From Kitasatospora sp. NBC_00315 (GTDB taxonomy: Bacteria; Actinomycetota; Actinomycetes; Streptomycetales; Streptomycetaceae): DNA of 64,000 bases. Shown in pieces: positions 15,213 through 24,609 of this stretch. Each line of letters starts with the position of its first letter. The first letter of the stretch is position 1. Position numbers and translations under genes: made by a program. The notes below the pieces were generated by a model. That model ran no database searches, was not told the origin of the DNA, and saw only the letters and a program-made list of their open reading frames with translations. The DNA lies in assembly GCF_041435095.1 (NCBI RefSeq), contig NZ_CP108025.1:2542001-2606000 (forward strand). The letters are read 5' to 3'.

Positions 15213-16493
15213 GTGACCGACGCCGTAGCAGCCATCCCAGAAGAGACAGCCCCGGTCCCGCTCCTCGAACCGCGGGAGGGAATCCCCCCGGTCGTGGCGG
15301 ACCCCCAGGCTCTCGCCGCGACCGTCGCCGCGTTCGCGGCGGGTACCGGACCGGTCGCCGTCGACGCCGAACGGGCCTCCGGCTACCGGTACGGGCAGCG
15401 CGCGTACCTGATCCAGCTGCGGCGAGCCGGCTCCGGCACCGCACTGATCGACCCGATCGCGTGTCCGGATCTGAGCGGGCTGGGCGAGGCCCTGGCGGAC
15501 ACCGAGTGGGTCGTCCACGCGGCGACCCAGGACCTGCCGTGCCTGGCCGAGGTCGGCATGAAGCCGCGCCGCCTGTTCGACACCGAGCTGGCCGGCCGGA
15601 TCGCGGGCTTCCCCCGGGTCGGCCTCGGGCCGATGACGGAGAGCGTGCTCGGCCTGACCCTGGCCAAGGAGCACTCGGCGGTCGACTGGTCGACCCGCCC
15701 GCTGCCCGAGCCGTGGCTGCGGTACGCCGCACTGGACGTCGAGGTGCTGGTCGAGCTGCGCGACGCCCTCGAACAGGAGTTGGACGCCCAGGGCAAGCTC
15801 GGCTGGGCGCTGGAGGAGTTCGCCGCGATCGCGAACGCCCCCCGGCCCGCGCCCCGGGTCGACCCGTGGCGCCGCACCTCGCAGCTGCACAAGGTCCGCA
15901 GACGGCGCCAGCTGGCCGTGGTGCGGGAGCTGTGGCTGGCCCGGGACAAGATGGCGCAGGAGCGCGACGTCTCCCCGGGCCGGGTGCTGTCGGACGCCGC
16001 GATCGTCAACGCGGCGCTCGCCGTACCGCTGAACATCGCCGCGCTGCAGGCCGTGCAGGGCTTCGGCCCTCGGGTGCACCGGCGCCAGCTGGAGTTGTGG
16101 CTGGCCGCCGTCGAGCGGGCCCGGGCGATCCCGGAGGCGCAGCTGCCGCCGCCGTCCGCGCCGCACGAGGGCCCGCCGCCGCCGCGCGCCTGGGCGGAGA
16201 AGGACCCGGTCGCGGCGGCGAGGCTGTCCGGGGCGCGGGCCGCGGTGAGCGAGCTCGCCGAGAAACACAGCATGCCGCCGGAGAACCTGATCACCCCGGA
16301 CCTGGTGCGCCGGGTGTCCTGGGAGCCGCCGGCGGCCCCGACGGCCCAGAACGTGGCGGCCGTCCTGCGCGGGCTGGGCGCGCGGCAGTGGCAGGTCGAC
16401 CTGGTGGCGCCGGTGGTGGCCGCCGCCTTCGTGAAGGCGGCGACGGAGCCCGCGCCGGAGCCCGCCACCGACCCGGGTGCACCGTCGGCGTAG
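15213..16493 (+). CDS. rnd: Ribonuclease D (3'-5' exoribonuclease with HRDC domain)
   Basis: A 426-residue RNase D-like exonuclease. The DEDDy motifs are visible: exo I GPVAVDAERASG (Asp and Glu), exo II WVVHAATQDLPCL and exo III LRYAALDVEVLVEL with the tyrosine. An HRDC domain follows at about residues 220-300 (KVRRRRQLAVVRELWLARD). The C-terminus (about 310-426) extends beyond the usual HRDC with a proline-rich linker and a further helical segment. The family trims structured RNA 3' ends. The GTG at 15213 gives MTDAVAAIPEETAP as N-terminus. It is followed by a terminator. Confidence 0.93.
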   Translation: MTDAVAAIPEETAPVPLLEPREGIPPVVADPQALAATVAAFAAGTGPVAVDAERASGYRYGQRAYLIQLRRAGSGTALIDPIACPDLSGLGEALADTEWVVHAATQDLPCLAEVGMKPRRLFDTELAGRIAGFPRVGLGPMTESVLGLTLAKEHSAVDWSTRPLPEPWLRYAALDVEVLVELRDALEQELDAQGKLGWALEEFAAIANAPRPAPRVDPWRRTSQLHKVRRRRQLAVVRELWLARDKMAQERDVSPGRVLSDAAIVNAALAVPLNIAALQAVQGFGPRVHRRQLELWLAAVERARAIPEAQLPPPSAPHEGPPPPRAWAEKDPVAAARLSGARAAVSELAEKHSMPPENLITPDLVRRVSWEPPAAPTAQNVAAVLRGLGARQWQVDLVAPVVAAAFVKAATEPAPEPATDPGAPSA

Positions 16494-16517
16494 TGCGTTC
16501 GGGCCGCGGCAAGACGT

Positions 16518-16551
16518 GACGGAGGGGACGCCGGAGGGCGTCCCCTCCGTC
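16518..16551 (+). terminator. Terminator after RNase D
   Basis: A perfect 15-base stem (GACGGAGGGGACGCC and its complement) with a GGAG loop starts 24 bases after the stop codon. Confidence 0.85.
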
Positions 16552-16624
16552 GTTGCGGCCGTGGCGGCGGCGACGTGGCGGGGGACACACCGGGTGATCG
16601 GGCCGCCGGGCCTGGGCAGGTTGG

Positions 16625-16638
16625 TTACCGGCGGGTAG
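16625..16638. promoter_or_regulatory. Candidate TetR-type operator before the fadA-fadB-like operon
   Basis: TTACCGGCGGGTAG has TACC/GGTA arms with a four-base centre and lies 84 bases upstream of the thiolase start. It resembles the TTACC-N4-GGTAA-type sites used by TetR-family regulators of fatty-acid catabolism in actinobacteria. The match is imperfect at the right edge, so this is a weak inference. Confidence 0.35.
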
Positions 16639-16722
16639 CATGGCGGAGAAGCAGCGCCGCTCGTGCCTTTGCGGGCGTCGGCCTGCCCACTTCATCCGTT
16701 GGTCCCTGGGAGGAGAGCCCCC

Positions 16723-17940
16723 GTGCCTCGTACCGCGAGGGACGTCGTCTTTGTCGATGGCGTCCGCACCCCGTTCGGCAAGGCAGGCCCGAAGGGCATC
16801 TACCACGAGACCCGCGCCGACGACCTGGTCGTCAAGTGCATCCGGGAGCTCGTGCGTCGTAACCCGAACCTGCCCGTCGAGCGCATCGACGAGGTCGCGA
16901 TCGCGGCCACCACGCAGATCGGCGACCAGGGCCTGACGATCGGCCGCACCGCCGCGCTGCTCTCCGGTCTGCCGAAGTCCGTTCCGGGCTACTCGATCGA
17001 CCGCATGTGCGCCGGCGCGCTGACCGCCGTCACCGCCACCGCGGGCGGCATCGCCTTCGGCGCCTACGACGTGGTCGTGGCCGGCGGCGTCGAGCACATG
17101 GGCCGCCACCCGATGGGCGAGGGCGTCGACCCCAACCCGCGCTTCGTCTCCGAGAAGCTCGTGGACGAGTCGGCCCTGTTCATGGGCATGACGGCGGAGA
17201 ACCTGCACGACCGGTTCCCGCACATCACCAAGGAGCGCTGCGACGCCTACGCGGTGCGCTCGCAGGAGAAGGCCGCCAAGGCCTACGCCAACGGCGACAT
17301 CCAGCCGGACCTGGTGCCGGTCTCGGTCCGCAACACCAACCCCGACGCCGGCGAAACCGGCTGGGGCCTGGCGACCACGGACGAGCCGATGCGCCCGGGC
17401 ACCACGATGGCGAACCTCGCGGGCCTCAAGACCCCGTTCCGCCCGCACGGCAACATCACCGCGGGCAACTCGGCCGGCCTGAACGACGGCGCCACCGCCT
17501 CGCTGCTCGCCGCCGAGGACGTGGCCGAGGAGCTCGGCCTGCCGGTCAGGATGCGCATGGTCTCCTTCGCCTTCGCGGGCGTCGAGCCCGAGGTGATGGG
17601 CATCGGCCCGGTGCCGGCGACCGAGAAGGCGCTGGCCAAGGCCGGCCTGACGATCGACGACATCCAGGCCTTCGAGGTCAACGAGGCCTTCGCCGTACAG
17701 GTGCTGGCCTTCCTGGACCACTACGGCATCGCGGACGACGACGAGCGGGTCAACCCGTTCGGCGGCGCCATCGCGTTCGGCCACCCGCTGGCCTCCTCGG
17801 GCGTGCGCCTGATGAACCAGCTGGCCCGCAGCTTCGAGCAGCGCCCGGACGTGCGGTACGGCCTGACCACCATGTGCATCGGCTTCGGCATGGGCGGCAC
17901 CATCATCTGGGAGAACCCCCACTTCGAGGGTGGTAAGTAA
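16723..17940 (+). CDS. Acetyl-CoA acyltransferase (FadA-type thiolase)
   Basis: This 405-residue thiolase cleaves 3-ketoacyl-CoA to acetyl-CoA and a shortened acyl-CoA in beta-oxidation. The nucleophile is Cys 96 in SIDRMCAGAL. The catalytic histidine is in AFGHPLASSGVR and the second cysteine in TTMCIGFGMGGT. The GTG at 16723 follows AGGAGAG at good spacing. The next gene begins two bases after this stop, giving a trifunctional-type pair with the multifunctional subunit. A possible TetR-type site lies upstream. A biosynthetic thiolase is less likely because of the partner gene. Confidence 0.95.
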   Translation: MPRTARDVVFVDGVRTPFGKAGPKGIYHETRADDLVVKCIRELVRRNPNLPVERIDEVAIAATTQIGDQGLTIGRTAALLSGLPKSVPGYSIDRMCAGALTAVTATAGGIAFGAYDVVVAGGVEHMGRHPMGEGVDPNPRFVSEKLVDESALFMGMTAENLHDRFPHITKERCDAYAVRSQEKAAKAYANGDIQPDLVPVSVRNTNPDAGETGWGLATTDEPMRPGTTMANLAGLKTPFRPHGNITAGNSAGLNDGATASLLAAEDVAEELGLPVRMRMVSFAFAGVEPEVMGIGPVPATEKALAKAGLTIDDIQAFEVNEAFAVQVLAFLDHYGIADDDERVNPFGGAIAFGHPLASSGVRLMNQLARSFEQRPDVRYGLTTMCIGFGMGGTIIWENPHFEGGK

Positions 17941-17942
17941 TC

Positions 17943-20069
17943 GTGAGCACCACTGAGCTGCTGAAGCGCGCCGCCGAACTGTTCCCCGGCGAGGTCGTGA
18001 CGTCCGCGCACGTACGGCACCTGGACCTGCCCCTGCAGGCCGGCAGGCTGGCGCTGATCACCCTGGACAACGGCTTCGACCACACCAAGCCGACCACCTT
18101 CGGCCCGGGCTCGCTGGCCGAGCTGTCCGTGGCGCTGGACCAGGTCGAGGCGGAGGCGAAGGACGGGAAGATCGTCGCCGTCGCCGTCACCGGCAAGCCG
18201 TTCATCTTCGCGGTCGGCGCCGACCTGAAGGGCGTCGAGGTGCTCAAGGAGCACAGCGACGCGCTGGCGATCGGCAAGGGCGGCCACGACGTCTTCAAGC
18301 GGATCGCCGCGCTGCCCGTCCCCAGCTTCGCCTTCTACAACGGCGCGGCGATGGGCGGCGGCGTCGAGGTCGGCCTGCACTGCACCTACCGCACGGTCAG
18401 CACCGGCGTGCCGGCGTTCTCGCTGCCCGAGGTCTTCCTCGGCCTGGTCCCCGGCTGGGGCGGCTGCACCATCCTGCCGAACCTGATCGGCCCCTCCAAG
18501 GCGATCAAGGTAATCATCGAGAACTCGATGAGCCAGAACAAGCAGCTGCGCGGCAAGGACGTCTTCGAGCTCGGCATCGCGGACGCGATCTTCGAGCCGG
18601 CCGACTTCCTGGAGCAGTCGCTGCTGTGGGCCTCCAAGGTGCTCACCGGCGCGACCGCCGTCGAGCGCGAGGAGATCGACCGGGGCAAGGCCTGGGACGA
18701 CGCCGTCGCCTGGGGCCGCCTGATCGCCGACTCCAAGGTGCACGGCGCCGCCCCGGCCGCCTACAAGGCGCTGGACATCATCCAGCAGGTCAAGGACCAG
18801 GACCTGCAGGCGGGCTTCGACGCCGAGGACACCGCCCTGGCCGACCTCATCATGAGCGGCGAGCTGCGGGCCGGCCTGTACGCCTTCAACCTGGTGCAGC
18901 GCCGGGCCAAGCGCCCGTTCGGCGCGCCGGACAAGTCGCTGGCCCGCCCGGTCACCAAGGTCGGCGTCGTCGGTGCAGGCCTGATGGCCTCCCAGCTGGC
19001 GCTGCTCTTCGCCCGCCGCCTCCAGGTGCCGGTGGTCCTCACCGACATCGACCAGGCGCGCGTGGACAAGGGCGTCGGCTACGTGCACGCCGAGATCGAC
19101 AAGCTGCTGGCCAAGGGCCGGGTCAACCCCGACAACGCCAACCGGCTCAAGGGCCTGGTCACCGGCTCGCTCGACAAGGCCGCCGCTTTCGGGGACGCGG
19201 ACTTCGTCATCGAGGCGGTGTTCGAGGAGATGGGCGTCAAGCAGACCGTCTTCGCCGACCTGGAGGCCGTGGTCTCGCCGACCTGCGTGCTGGCCACCAA
19301 CACCTCCTCGCTCTCGGTCACCGAGATGGCCTCGAAGCTGAAGCACCCCGAGCGGGTCGTCGGCTTCCACTTCTTCAACCCGGTCGCGATCCTCCCGCTG
19401 CTGGAGATCGTCCGGGGCGAGCGGACCGACGACGCGTCGCTGGCGACCGCCTTCGGCGTCTCGCGCAAGCTGAAGAAGACCGCCGTCCTGGTCAAGGACG
19501 CCCCGGCGTTCGTCGTGAACCGCGTCCTGACCCGCTTCATGGGCGAGATCCAGGCCATCATCGACGAGGGCACCCCGATCGCGACCGTGGAGAAGGGCGT
19601 CGAGCCGCTCGGCCTGCCGATGTCCCCGATCGTGCTGCTGGAGCTGGTCGGCCCGGCCATCGCCCAGCACGTCTCGCAGACCCTGCACGGGGCCTTCCCG
19701 GAGCGCTTCGGCGTCTCGGAGAACCTCGGCAGGGTGGTCGGGGCCGGCAAGCGCGGCTTCTACCTCTGGGAGGACGGCAAGCAGGTCCTCGACCCCGAGG
19801 TGCTGGCGCTGCTGACCCTCGGCGACACCGTGCTGACCGAGGAGCAGGTCCTCGCCCGCTCCCTGGAGGCGGTGGCGCAGGAGATCGGCCTGATGCTCGA
19901 CGAGGGCGTCGTCGGCGAGGCGCAGGACATCGACCTGTGCATGATCACCGGCGCCGGCTGGCCCTTCCACCTGGGCGGGATCACCCCGTACCTGGACCGT
20001 GAGGGCATCTCCGAGCGGGTGAACGGCAAGCGCTTCCTCGCCCAGGGCCTGGCCTCCGTCCCGGCCTGA
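17943..20069 (+). CDS. FadB-type 3-hydroxyacyl-CoA dehydrogenase / enoyl-CoA hydratase
   Basis: A 708-residue multifunctional beta-oxidation enzyme. The N-terminal enoyl-CoA hydratase half has the oxyanion segment FAVGADLKGVEVL, the glycine-rich GAAMGGGVEVGLHC and LPEVFLGLVPGWGG with the catalytic-type glutamate. The dehydrogenase half starts with the NAD motif VGVVGAGLMASQLALLFARR near residue 340, then VGFHFFNPVAILPLLE with the catalytic histidine and FVVNRVLTRFMGE. It works on the thiolase's substrate chain. Starts at a GTG two bases after the thiolase stop. The NAD motif reads GAGLMA rather than the more common GAGLMG. Confidence 0.95.
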   Translation: MSTTELLKRAAELFPGEVVTSAHVRHLDLPLQAGRLALITLDNGFDHTKPTTFGPGSLAELSVALDQVEAEAKDGKIVAVAVTGKPFIFAVGADLKGVEVLKEHSDALAIGKGGHDVFKRIAALPVPSFAFYNGAAMGGGVEVGLHCTYRTVSTGVPAFSLPEVFLGLVPGWGGCTILPNLIGPSKAIKVIIENSMSQNKQLRGKDVFELGIADAIFEPADFLEQSLLWASKVLTGATAVEREEIDRGKAWDDAVAWGRLIADSKVHGAAPAAYKALDIIQQVKDQDLQAGFDAEDTALADLIMSGELRAGLYAFNLVQRRAKRPFGAPDKSLARPVTKVGVVGAGLMASQLALLFARRLQVPVVLTDIDQARVDKGVGYVHAEIDKLLAKGRVNPDNANRLKGLVTGSLDKAAAFGDADFVIEAVFEEMGVKQTVFADLEAVVSPTCVLATNTSSLSVTEMASKLKHPERVVGFHFFNPVAILPLLEIVRGERTDDASLATAFGVSRKLKKTAVLVKDAPAFVVNRVLTRFMGEIQAIIDEGTPIATVEKGVEPLGLPMSPIVLLELVGPAIAQHVSQTLHGAFPERFGVSENLGRVVGAGKRGFYLWEDGKQVLDPEVLALLTLGDTVLTEEQVLARSLEAVAQEIGLMLDEGVVGEAQDIDLCMITGAGWPFHLGGITPYLDREGISERVNGKRFLAQGLASVPA

Positions 20070-20083
20070 GCGCGAGCGCGTGC

Positions 20084-20130
20084 GGCGGAGCGCCGGTGAC
20101 CCCCTCGCGGGTGGTCACCGGCGCTCCGCC
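20084..20130. terminator. Bidirectional terminator between the fadB-like and CBS genes
   Basis: A perfect 18-base stem (GGCGGAGCGCCGGTGACC and its complement at 20113-20130) with an 11-base loop lies between two convergent genes. Confidence 0.85.
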
Positions 20131-20149
20131 GTCGTGCGCCCCGGCGGGC

Positions 20150-20584
20150 TCAGCGGCTCATGTAGACGCTGTCCATGAACTCGATGATCTGCCGGTCGGT
20201 GAGCCGGCTGCCCTCGCGGTGGCCCATCGCGATGTCGGCCTCGCTGATCATGCCGACCAGCATGTCGTTGTCGATGACCGGGATCCGGCGGATCTGGTGC
20301 ATCTCCATCTTCTTGAGCACCGTGTCCATGTCGTCGTCGGCCCGGACGCAGTGCAGGTGGCCGCCGAGGTCCTTGGCGGTCATCATCGCCGGGTCCCTGC
20401 CCTCGGCGATACATCGGACCACGATGTCCCGGTCCGTGATGATCCCGCTGAGCTTCTGGTCGTCGCCGCAGATCGGCAGCGCGCCGACGCCCATCTCACG
20501 CATCATCCGGGCGGCCTCGGCCAGCGTCTGGTCGGCGCGGATGCACTGGGCGCCGCCGTGCATGATGTCACGGGCTGTAGTCAC
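20150..20584 (-). CDS. Tandem CBS domain protein
   Basis: A 144-residue soluble protein made of two CBS domains. The first covers roughly residues 1-65 (IMHGGAQCIRADQTLAEAAR, then LSGIITDRDIVVRCIAEG). The second covers roughly 75-135 (MDTVLKKMEMHQIRRIPVID, then LVGMISEADIA). Such stand-alone pairs bind adenine nucleotides and act as energy or redox sensors; no partner is evident here. The ATG at 20584 (MTTARDIMHGG) fits the family start. It is convergent with the fadB-like gene. Confidence 0.92.
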   Translation of the reverse strand: MTTARDIMHGGAQCIRADQTLAEAARMMREMGVGALPICGDDQKLSGIITDRDIVVRCIAEGRDPAMMTAKDLGGHLHCVRADDDMDTVLKKMEMHQIRRIPVIDNDMLVGMISEADIAMGHREGSRLTDRQIIEFMDSVYMSR

Positions 20585-20737
20585 TGGAGTCTCTCCTCGC
20601 TCTGCCCCGCGGCCCGGCGACGCGGCGTCGCGGGCCCGATCCGGGAGCTGTACGTGATGATGCGATCACCATAAGCAGCATTCCGGAGGGCGGCGAGTGG
20701 ATCAGTGCGCGGAGTCCGGCGGGCCCGGCGGACCGGC

Positions 20738-22252
20738 TCAGCGCTTGAGGCGGTAGACCACCGTGTCGGTGAAGACCCCGACCATCTCGTAGTGGGTCTC
20801 CAGCAGGTTCTCGATCCGCGGGACGAGGTCGGGCTGGTAGGGGGCGAGGCCGGAGTCGTCGACGACGACCTCGGGCAGGCCGCCGAGATCGAGGTCCTTG
20901 TCGAAGCTCTGCCAGGCGTCGGCGACGCTGTACTGCTCGCCGACGTTCTGGCTGCCGTCCTTGCCGCCGCTGTAGTTGGTCAGGAAGCCCGCGGTCAGGT
21001 ACCGGGTCGCCGGCCGGCGGTCGGCCAGCCAGTACAGCTCGGGGTGCATGCCCCAGACCAGCACGGTGTCCTTGGGGGTGGTCTGCGCGGCGACGGCCGA
21101 GGCGACCTCGGTGGAGCGGTCCAGCCGCTCACCGGGCCAGGCCATCGCGAGCACCCAGAAGGCGGTCGCGGCGGCCGTGCTGTAGATCATCACCGGCTTC
21201 CAGCGGATCGCCGAGGTGCAGACCGCGCCGACGCCCAGCAGGACGAGCGGCGGCATCAGCTGGAGGTAGTAGTGGCCGAAGAAGTGGAAGCCCACGCTGA
21301 CCGCCACCACCGAGGAGACCAGCCAGACCCACAGGTCGGCGGTGGAGCCGCGTTCCTCGGTGGCCGCGGGCAGCGGCCGGTTGCGGTGGCGCAGCCAGAG
21401 CCGCCGGCCGAGCGGCAGCATCAGACCGAGGCCGGCCGCCAGCATGATCGCCGAGTTACCGAGGGCCCGGCCCGCCATCTGCACCCAGTTGCCGCCGAAC
21501 GTGGCGTAGTCGCCGCTTCCGGTGACCACCCAGAACAGGAAGCCCTTGGGCTTGGTGAGGATGACGGCCACCAGCGCTATCGGCAGCGCGAAGCCGAACC
21601 AGATCTTTCCGAGGGCAGGCAGCCACCGCACACCGCGGACCCGGGTGTCCTGGAAGAGCATCCACAGGACGGGCAGCATCACCGCGCCACCGGTCTGCTT
21701 GGTGAGCGAGCAGAGCGCGACCGCGATGCCCGCGGCCAGCCAGCGGCGCCGTTCGGCGTACCGGAAGGCGGCCACCATGGCGGGCAGCATGAAGACCTCG
21801 AAGGTCGCCGCCTGGGTGTCCTCCGGGGAGAGCCCGATGGAGATCATCAGGTACAGCGCCCCGGCGGCCGCACCGGCCCGGTTGCCCCACCGGCCACGCG
21901 CGATCGAGGCCAGCAGGATCGCGGTGGCCAGGTGGGCGACGATCGCCAGGGTGCGCAGCGGCCAGAGCGAGAGCGAGCCGAAGACGGTGAAGCAGGCCTC
22001 GTACAGCCAGGGCAGCAGCGGGGGCTTGCGGTCGACCACGGTGTCGTAGAGGACGCCGCCGTCGGCCAGCATCCTGGCCTGGGTGGCCAGGAAGCCCTCG
22101 TCGGGGCTCCAGACGGGCCGTACGAAGGACGGGACGTGGGTGACGACGGCGATCAGTGCCAGCACCGGGACCAGTCTCGTCCAGTAGCCCGCGCGCACGG
22201 CTGCGGGCAGGCGCTCGGTGAGCGCGGCGAGTCGGCGAATGGTGGTCGGCAC
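20738..22252 (-). CDS. Glycosyltransferase family 39-like membrane protein
   Basis: A 504-residue polytopic membrane protein of the PMT/ArnT-like (GT39, GT-C fold) group that uses polyprenyl-phosphate sugars on the outer face of the membrane. The first periplasmic loop has VWSPDEGFLATQARML with the acidic pair typical of GT-C enzymes, and VVDRKPPLLPWLYEACFTVF follows as in the PMT_2 domain. About ten hydrophobic helices precede a soluble C-terminal domain with LVWGMHPELYWLADRRPATR. The GTG at 22252 (VPTTIRRLAAL) gives a normal length. It lies downstream of dxs but beyond the dxs terminator. Acceptor unknown. Confidence 0.85.
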   Translation of the reverse strand: MPTTIRRLAALTERLPAAVRAGYWTRLVPVLALIAVVTHVPSFVRPVWSPDEGFLATQARMLADGGVLYDTVVDRKPPLLPWLYEACFTVFGSLSLWPLRTLAIVAHLATAILLASIARGRWGNRAGAAAGALYLMISIGLSPEDTQAATFEVFMLPAMVAAFRYAERRRWLAAGIAVALCSLTKQTGGAVMLPVLWMLFQDTRVRGVRWLPALGKIWFGFALPIALVAVILTKPKGFLFWVVTGSGDYATFGGNWVQMAGRALGNSAIMLAAGLGLMLPLGRRLWLRHRNRPLPAATEERGSTADLWVWLVSSVVAVSVGFHFFGHYYLQLMPPLVLLGVGAVCTSAIRWKPVMIYSTAAATAFWVLAMAWPGERLDRSTEVASAVAAQTTPKDTVLVWGMHPELYWLADRRPATRYLTAGFLTNYSGGKDGSQNVGEQYSVADAWQSFDKDLDLGGLPEVVVDDSGLAPYQPDLVPRIENLLETHYEMVGVFTDTVVYRLKR

Positions 22253-22367
22253 GAATGACAACCTACCCGGCGGAACCGGTGAGGGTGTCGGCGGTCTCAG
22301 CATCCGTACGATTATCGCTACGACCCCTGACGCTCTGTTACGGAGTCGGCGCCACGGGTGGTGCGCC

Positions 22368-22401
22368 CCCGTCCGAACCGCCGGCCGGCGGTTCGGACGG
22401 G
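22368..22401 (-). terminator. Terminator after dxs
   Basis: A perfect 15-base stem (CCCGTCCGAACCGCC and its complement) with a four-base loop lies 22 bases beyond the dxs stop on the minus strand. Confidence 0.8.
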
Positions 22402-22422
22402 CGCAGATCACACCGGGAGCGG

Positions 22423-24330
22423 TCAGGCCCCGACGCGGGCGCCGTCCACCCGGGAGACCAGGGCGGTCACCTGGCGGGCGATGTCGGGGGCGGTCAGACC
22501 GATCTCGGCGAGGATCTCGGCGCGCGAGGCGTGGTCCAGGAACTTCTGCGGGATGCCGAAGTCGCGCAGCGGCACGTCCACGTCGGCGTCGCGCAGGGCC
22601 TGGGCGATCGCGGAGCCGACACCGCCGGCCCGGCCGTTGTCCTCGACCGTCACGACGACCCGGTGCTCGGCCGCGAGACCCGGCAGGGCCGCGTCCACCG
22701 GCTTGACCCAGCGCGGGTCGACCACGGTGCTGGTGATGCCCTGGGCGGCCAGCAGCTCGGCGGTCTCCAGGCAGAGCGGGGCCATCGCGCCGACCGACAC
22801 GATCAGCACGTCCGCGCGCCGCTCGCCGGCCCTCTCGCCGCTCTCGCGCAGCACGTCCATGCCGCCGATCCGGGCGAGGGCCGGGACGGCGGGGCCGACG
22901 CTGCCCTTGGAGTAGCGCACCACGGTCGGGGCGTCGGTGACCTCGACGGCCTCGCGCAGCTGGGCCCGGACCTGGTCGGCGTCGCGCGGGGCGGCCAGTC
23001 GCAGGCCCGGGACGACCTGCAGGATCGACATGTCCCACATGCCGTTGTGCGAGGCGCCGTCGGTGCCGGTGACGCCGGCCCGGTCGAGCACGAAGGTGAC
23101 CCCGAGGCGGTGCAGCGCGACGTCCATCAGGACCTGGTCGAAGGCCCGGTTGAGGAAGGTCGCGTAGACCGCGACGACCGGGTGCAGACCGTTGCTGGCC
23201 AGCCCCGCCGCCGAGACGGCCGCGTGCTGCTCGGCGATGCCGACGTCGAAGGTCCGCTCCGGGAAGGCCTTGGCGAACGGTGCGAGGCCCACCGGGTGGA
23301 GCATCGCGGCGGTGATCGCCACGATGTCGGGCCGCTCGTGGCCGAGCGCCACCATCTCCTCGCCGAAGACGGAGGTCCAGTCCTTGCCGGAGCTCTTCAC
23401 CGGCAGGCCGGTGTCGGGGTGGATGACGGAGACCGCGTGGAAGCGGTCCTCCTCGTTCTGCTCGGCGGGCTTGTAGCCGCGGCCCTTCTCGGTGAGGCAG
23501 TGCACGATCACCGGGCCGCCGAAGCCGCGCGCCTTGGTCAGCGCGGACTCCAGGGCGGTGAGGTCGTGGCCGTCGATCGGGCCGATGTACTTGAGGCCGA
23601 GGTCCTCGAACATGCCCTGCGGGGCGATGAAGTCCTTGAGGCCCTTCTTGGCGCCGTGCAGGGTCCCGAAGAGCTGCTGGCCGACCACGGGGGTGCGCTG
23701 CAGCGCGTCCTTGCCCCAGGAGAGGAACCGCTCGTAGCCCTGGGTGGTGCGCAGGGTGGCGAGGTGGTTGGCCATTCCGCCGATCGTCGGGGAGTAGGAG
23801 CGCTCGTTGTCGTTGACGACGATGACGACCGGCAGGTCCCTGGCGTCCGCGATGTTGTTGAGCGCCTCCCAGGCCATGCCGCCGGTGAGGGCGCCGTCAC
23901 CGATCACCGCGACCACCGGGCGGTCCTTGTGGCCCTGGATCCGGTTCGCCTTGGCCAGCCCGTCGGCGTAGCCGAGGACGGTGGAGGCGTGCGAGTTCTC
24001 GATCACGTCGTGCTCGGACTCGGCGCGCGAGGGGTAGCCGGACAGGCCGCCCTTCATCTTCAGCCGGGAGAAGTCCTGGCGGCCGGTGAGCAGCTTGTGG
24101 ACGTAGCTCTGGTGGCCGGTGTCGAAGAGGATCCGGTCGCGCGGCGAGTCGAACACCCGGTGCAGCGCGATGGTGAGCTCCACCACGCCGAGGTTGGGGC
24201 CGAGGTGGCCGCCCGTCTTGGAGACCTCTTCGACCAGGAAGGTGCGGATCTCCTCGGCCAGGGCGGACAGCTGTCCGGGGGTGAGCCGGTCGAGATCGCG
24301 CGGTCCCCGAATGCGGGTCAGCAGGGCCAC
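22423..24330 (-). CDS. dxs: 1-deoxy-D-xylulose-5-phosphate synthase
   Basis: This 635-residue thiamine-diphosphate enzyme condenses pyruvate and glyceraldehyde 3-phosphate, the first step of the MEP isoprenoid pathway. The N-terminal domain has [35 protein letters not shown] and the ThDP motif [16 protein letters not shown]. The pyrimidine-binding domain has [18 protein letters not shown] with the catalytic-type glutamate. The GTG at 24330 was chosen because GAGGAGGAA precedes it at ideal spacing; a TTG 18 bases upstream lacks such a site. Streptomycetes often carry a second dxs, so this may not be the only copy. Confidence 0.96.
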   Translation of the reverse strand: MALLTRIRGPRDLDRLTPGQLSALAEEIRTFLVEEVSKTGGHLGPNLGVVELTIALHRVFDSPRDRILFDTGHQSYVHKLLTGRQDFSRLKMKGGLSGYPSRAESEHDVIENSHASTVLGYADGLAKANRIQGHKDRPVVAVIGDGALTGGMAWEALNNIADARDLPVVIVVNDNERSYSPTIGGMANHLATLRTTQGYERFLSWGKDALQRTPVVGQQLFGTLHGAKKGLKDFIAPQGMFEDLGLKYIGPIDGHDLTALESALTKARGFGGPVIVHCLTEKGRGYKPAEQNEEDRFHAVSVIHPDTGLPVKSSGKDWTSVFGEEMVALGHERPDIVAITAAMLHPVGLAPFAKAFPERTFDVGIAEQHAAVSAAGLASNGLHPVVAVYATFLNRAFDQVLMDVALHRLGVTFVLDRAGVTGTDGASHNGMWDMSILQVVPGLRLAAPRDADQVRAQLREAVEVTDAPTVVRYSKGSVGPAVPALARIGGMDVLRESGERAGERRADVLIVSVGAMAPLCLETAELLAAQGITSTVVDPRWVKPVDAALPGLAAEHRVVVTVEDNGRAGGVGSAIAQALRDADVDVPLRDFGIPQKFLDHASRAEILAEIGLTAPDIARQVTALVSRVDGARVGA

Positions 24331-24442
24331 CCGTTCCTCCTCGTTCAAAGTTCTCGAACCCGTTCGAATCCGAGGGGCTTCGCCGCCCAGTGGTGCCGTC
24401 GCGGACCGACCGCATCGGTCCGTCCCGGCTGGTCGAGTCTAA

Positions 24443-24459
24443 TGTCCGCCTGGCGGACA
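24443..24459. promoter_or_regulatory. 17-bp palindrome upstream of dxs
   Basis: TGTCCGCC-T-GGCGGACA is a perfect palindrome 113 bases upstream of the dxs start. A second inverted repeat (CGGACCGA/TCGGTCCG, 24402-24422) lies between it and the gene. They sit in the presumed dxs promoter region and may bind a regulator. Confidence 0.4.
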
Positions 24460-24510
24460 CCGGGCGGCGCGCCCGTCGTTGCGGCGCGGGCTTGCTCACA
24501 ACACAGGACG

Positions 24511-24545
24511 AGGCCCGGCACCCGATCGGTTCGGGTGCCGGGCCT
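24511..24545 (-). terminator. Terminator after xylH
   Basis: A perfect 15-base stem (AGGCCCGGCACCCGA and its complement) with a five-base loop starts about 65 bases after the xylH stop and separates the sugar operon from dxs. Confidence 0.85.
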
Positions 24546-24609
24546 CACAACTGTTTCGCGCGGGGCCGCGGCCTCGTCGCGCGGGGTGTCGGCCCCGTGT
24601 TCCGGAGGG

